From a beta proteobacterium AAP99 (GTDB taxonomy: Bacteria; Pseudomonadota; Gammaproteobacteria; Burkholderiales; Burkholderiaceae_C), in contig LJIA01000001.1 of NCBI GenBank assembly GCA_001295775.1, positions 62,001 through 126,000 of the forward strand: a stretch of 64,000 nucleotides of DNA, in the 5' to 3' direction. Positions 62,974-64,000 of this stretch are shown here, piece after piece (the stretch's first letter is position 1; each line of letters opens with the position of its first letter). Under the pieces are notes generated by a model. It was given only the letters and a program-made list of their open reading frames with translations, did not search any database and was not told where the DNA came from. The position numbers and the translations under genes were made by a program.

Positions 62974-64000
62974 AGACCATCACCATTCATCGCGCGCAGC
63001 CGGGGCAGGGGGCTGAACAGAGTCCACGCTTCGAGGCGCTGCCGCCGCTCTCGCTCTACGTCCACTTGCCCTGGTGCGTGCGAAAGTGTCCGTATTGCGA
63101 CTTCAACTCCCATGAGGCGGGTGGCGAGCTGCCCGAGGCGCAGTACGTGCAGGCGCTGTTGCGCGATCTGGAGCACGCACTGCCGCTGATCTGGGGTCGC
63201 CCGGTGCACAGCATCTTCATCGGCGGTGGAACGCCCAGCTTGTTCTCTGCACAGGCGATTGATGAACTCCTCGCCGGCGTCCGCGCGAGGGTCCGTCTCG
63301 ATGCGGACGCAGAGATCACGATGGAAGCCAACCCGGGCACGGTGGAGGCTGAGCGGTTCCGCGGTTACGCCGCAGCTGGCGTGAATCGCATCTCGATCGG
63401 CGTGCAGAGCTTTGATGATGCGTCGCTCCATGCGCTGGGCCGCATCCATGCATCCGGCGATGCGGTGCGCGCCGCCGAGCTGGCAGCGCAGCATGTGGGC
63501 AACTTCAACCTGGATCTGATGTACGCGCTGCCGGGGCAGACGGTCGATCTCGCTTTGCGTGACATCGAGCAGGCCCTGGCGCTCGCTCCCACCCATCTGT
63601 CGGCCTACCAACTGACGCTCGAGCCGAACACGCTGTTTCATCGGTATCCGCCGACGCTGCCCGACGAAGACACCCAGATCGACATCGAGGAAGCCGTGCA
63701 CGCGCGTCTTGCACAGGCCGGCTACCAGCGCTACGAGACCTCGGCTTTCGCTCTGCCGGGCAGACAGTGTCGACACAACTTGAACTACTGGCGCTTTGGC
63801 GACTATGTGGGCATCGGAGCAGGCGCGCACGGCAAGATTTCCTTGCCGGACAAGGTCTTGCGCCAGATTCGCTACAAGCAGCCCAAGGCCTATCTGTCTG
63901 CGGTCGAGCAGGGCCAGCCCGTACAGGAGGAGCGCGCGGTGCCCCGGTCCGACATGCCCTTCGAGTTCATGCTGAACGCACTGCGGCTGACCGACGGCTT
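62970..64000 (+). CDS. hemW: HemW-like radical SAM heme chaperone (3' end outside window)
   Basis: 343 residues are visible before the window ends, in an uninterrupted frame from GTG 62970, which overlaps the rdgB stop (GTGA). The radical SAM motif CVRKCPYCDF (Cys36, Cys40, Cys43) is followed by FIGGGTPSLF, GVNRISIGVQSFDD, NLDLMYALPGQT and CRHNLNYWRFGDYVGIGAGAHG, the pattern of HemW (formerly annotated as an oxygen-independent coproporphyrinogen oxidase). It is predicted to hand heme to other proteins. The C-terminal part is missing. Confidence 0.92.
   Translation, partial: MKTITIHRAQPGQGAEQSPRFEALPPLSLYVHLPWCVRKCPYCDFNSHEAGGELPEAQYVQALLRDLEHALPLIWGRPVHSIFIGGGTPSLFSAQAIDELLAGVRARVRLDADAEITMEANPGTVEAERFRGYAAAGVNRISIGVQSFDDASLHALGRIHASGDAVRAAELAAQHVGNFNLDLMYALPGQTVDLALRDIEQALALAPTHLSAYQLTLEPNTLFHRYPPTLPDEDTQIDIEEAVHARLAQAGYQRYETSAFALPGRQCRHNLNYWRFGDYVGIGAGAHGKISLPDKVLRQIRYKQPKAYLSAVEQGQPVQEERAVPRSDMPFEFMLNALRLTDG

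Overview
The window comes from a high-G+C betaproteobacterium, most probably a member of the Burkholderiales close to the Comamonadaceae. This rests on the right-hand chromosomal block (lysC, greB, spoT, rpoZ, gmk, a yicC-family gene, a Ser/Thr kinase, a PP2C phosphatase, rph, rdgB, hemW) and on its protein sequences. It is inference from gene content, not a database match.

Positions 1 to about 38,265 are a nearly complete tailed prophage or phage-derived element, running left to right. Early genes (705-8800) form a tightly coupled replication and recombination operon with many ATGA or GTGA stop/start overlaps: HTH protein, AAA_24-type ATPase, DUF669-like protein, P63C protein, zinc-binding DUF6511 protein, Cas4/AddB-like Fe-S nuclease, second HTH protein, primase-helicase, RuvC-like resolvase and a DUF6362-type regulator. 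A 98-nt dyad-symmetric element follows the primase gene. Next come two tandem ParB-DNA methyltransferase fusions (9117-11794) and a reverse-strand cassette of three small genes, each preceded by the same 28-bp element. The late block has terminase, two fibre-like genes, gpW, portal, protease/scaffold, decoration and major capsid proteins, then head-tail connectors, tail tube, a frameshifted assembly chaperone, tape measure, baseplate and tail proteins, and a lysis cassette (37029-38265). No integrase, repressor or attachment site is visible, so the phage's left end lies outside the window and its right end is undefined.

Positions 38,336-49,056 carry heavy-metal resistance: a CadR/PbrR-like MerR regulator divergent from a CadA-type P1B ATPase with a transglutaminase-like gene, then a CzcI-like gene and a CzcC-X-CzcB-CzcA efflux operon with a small periplasmic protein. 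The ATPase would move metal from cytoplasm to periplasm, and the RND pump would move it from periplasm to outside. This block may be prophage or island cargo.

Positions 49,178-51,759 hold a lipoprotein, a Sir2-family protein, a zinc-ribbon protein and a cupin. Two intergenic spacers (49,801-50,000 and 51,942-52,171) are packed with long palindromes that look like one modular repeat family. From 51,853 on are housekeeping genes: tRNA-Ser(GCT), lysC, tRNA-Pro(TGG), tRNA-Arg(TCT), tRNA-His(GTG), greB, a reverse-strand yicC-gmk-rpoZ-spoT order, and a forward kinase-phosphatase-rph-rdgB-hemW run cut by the window end.
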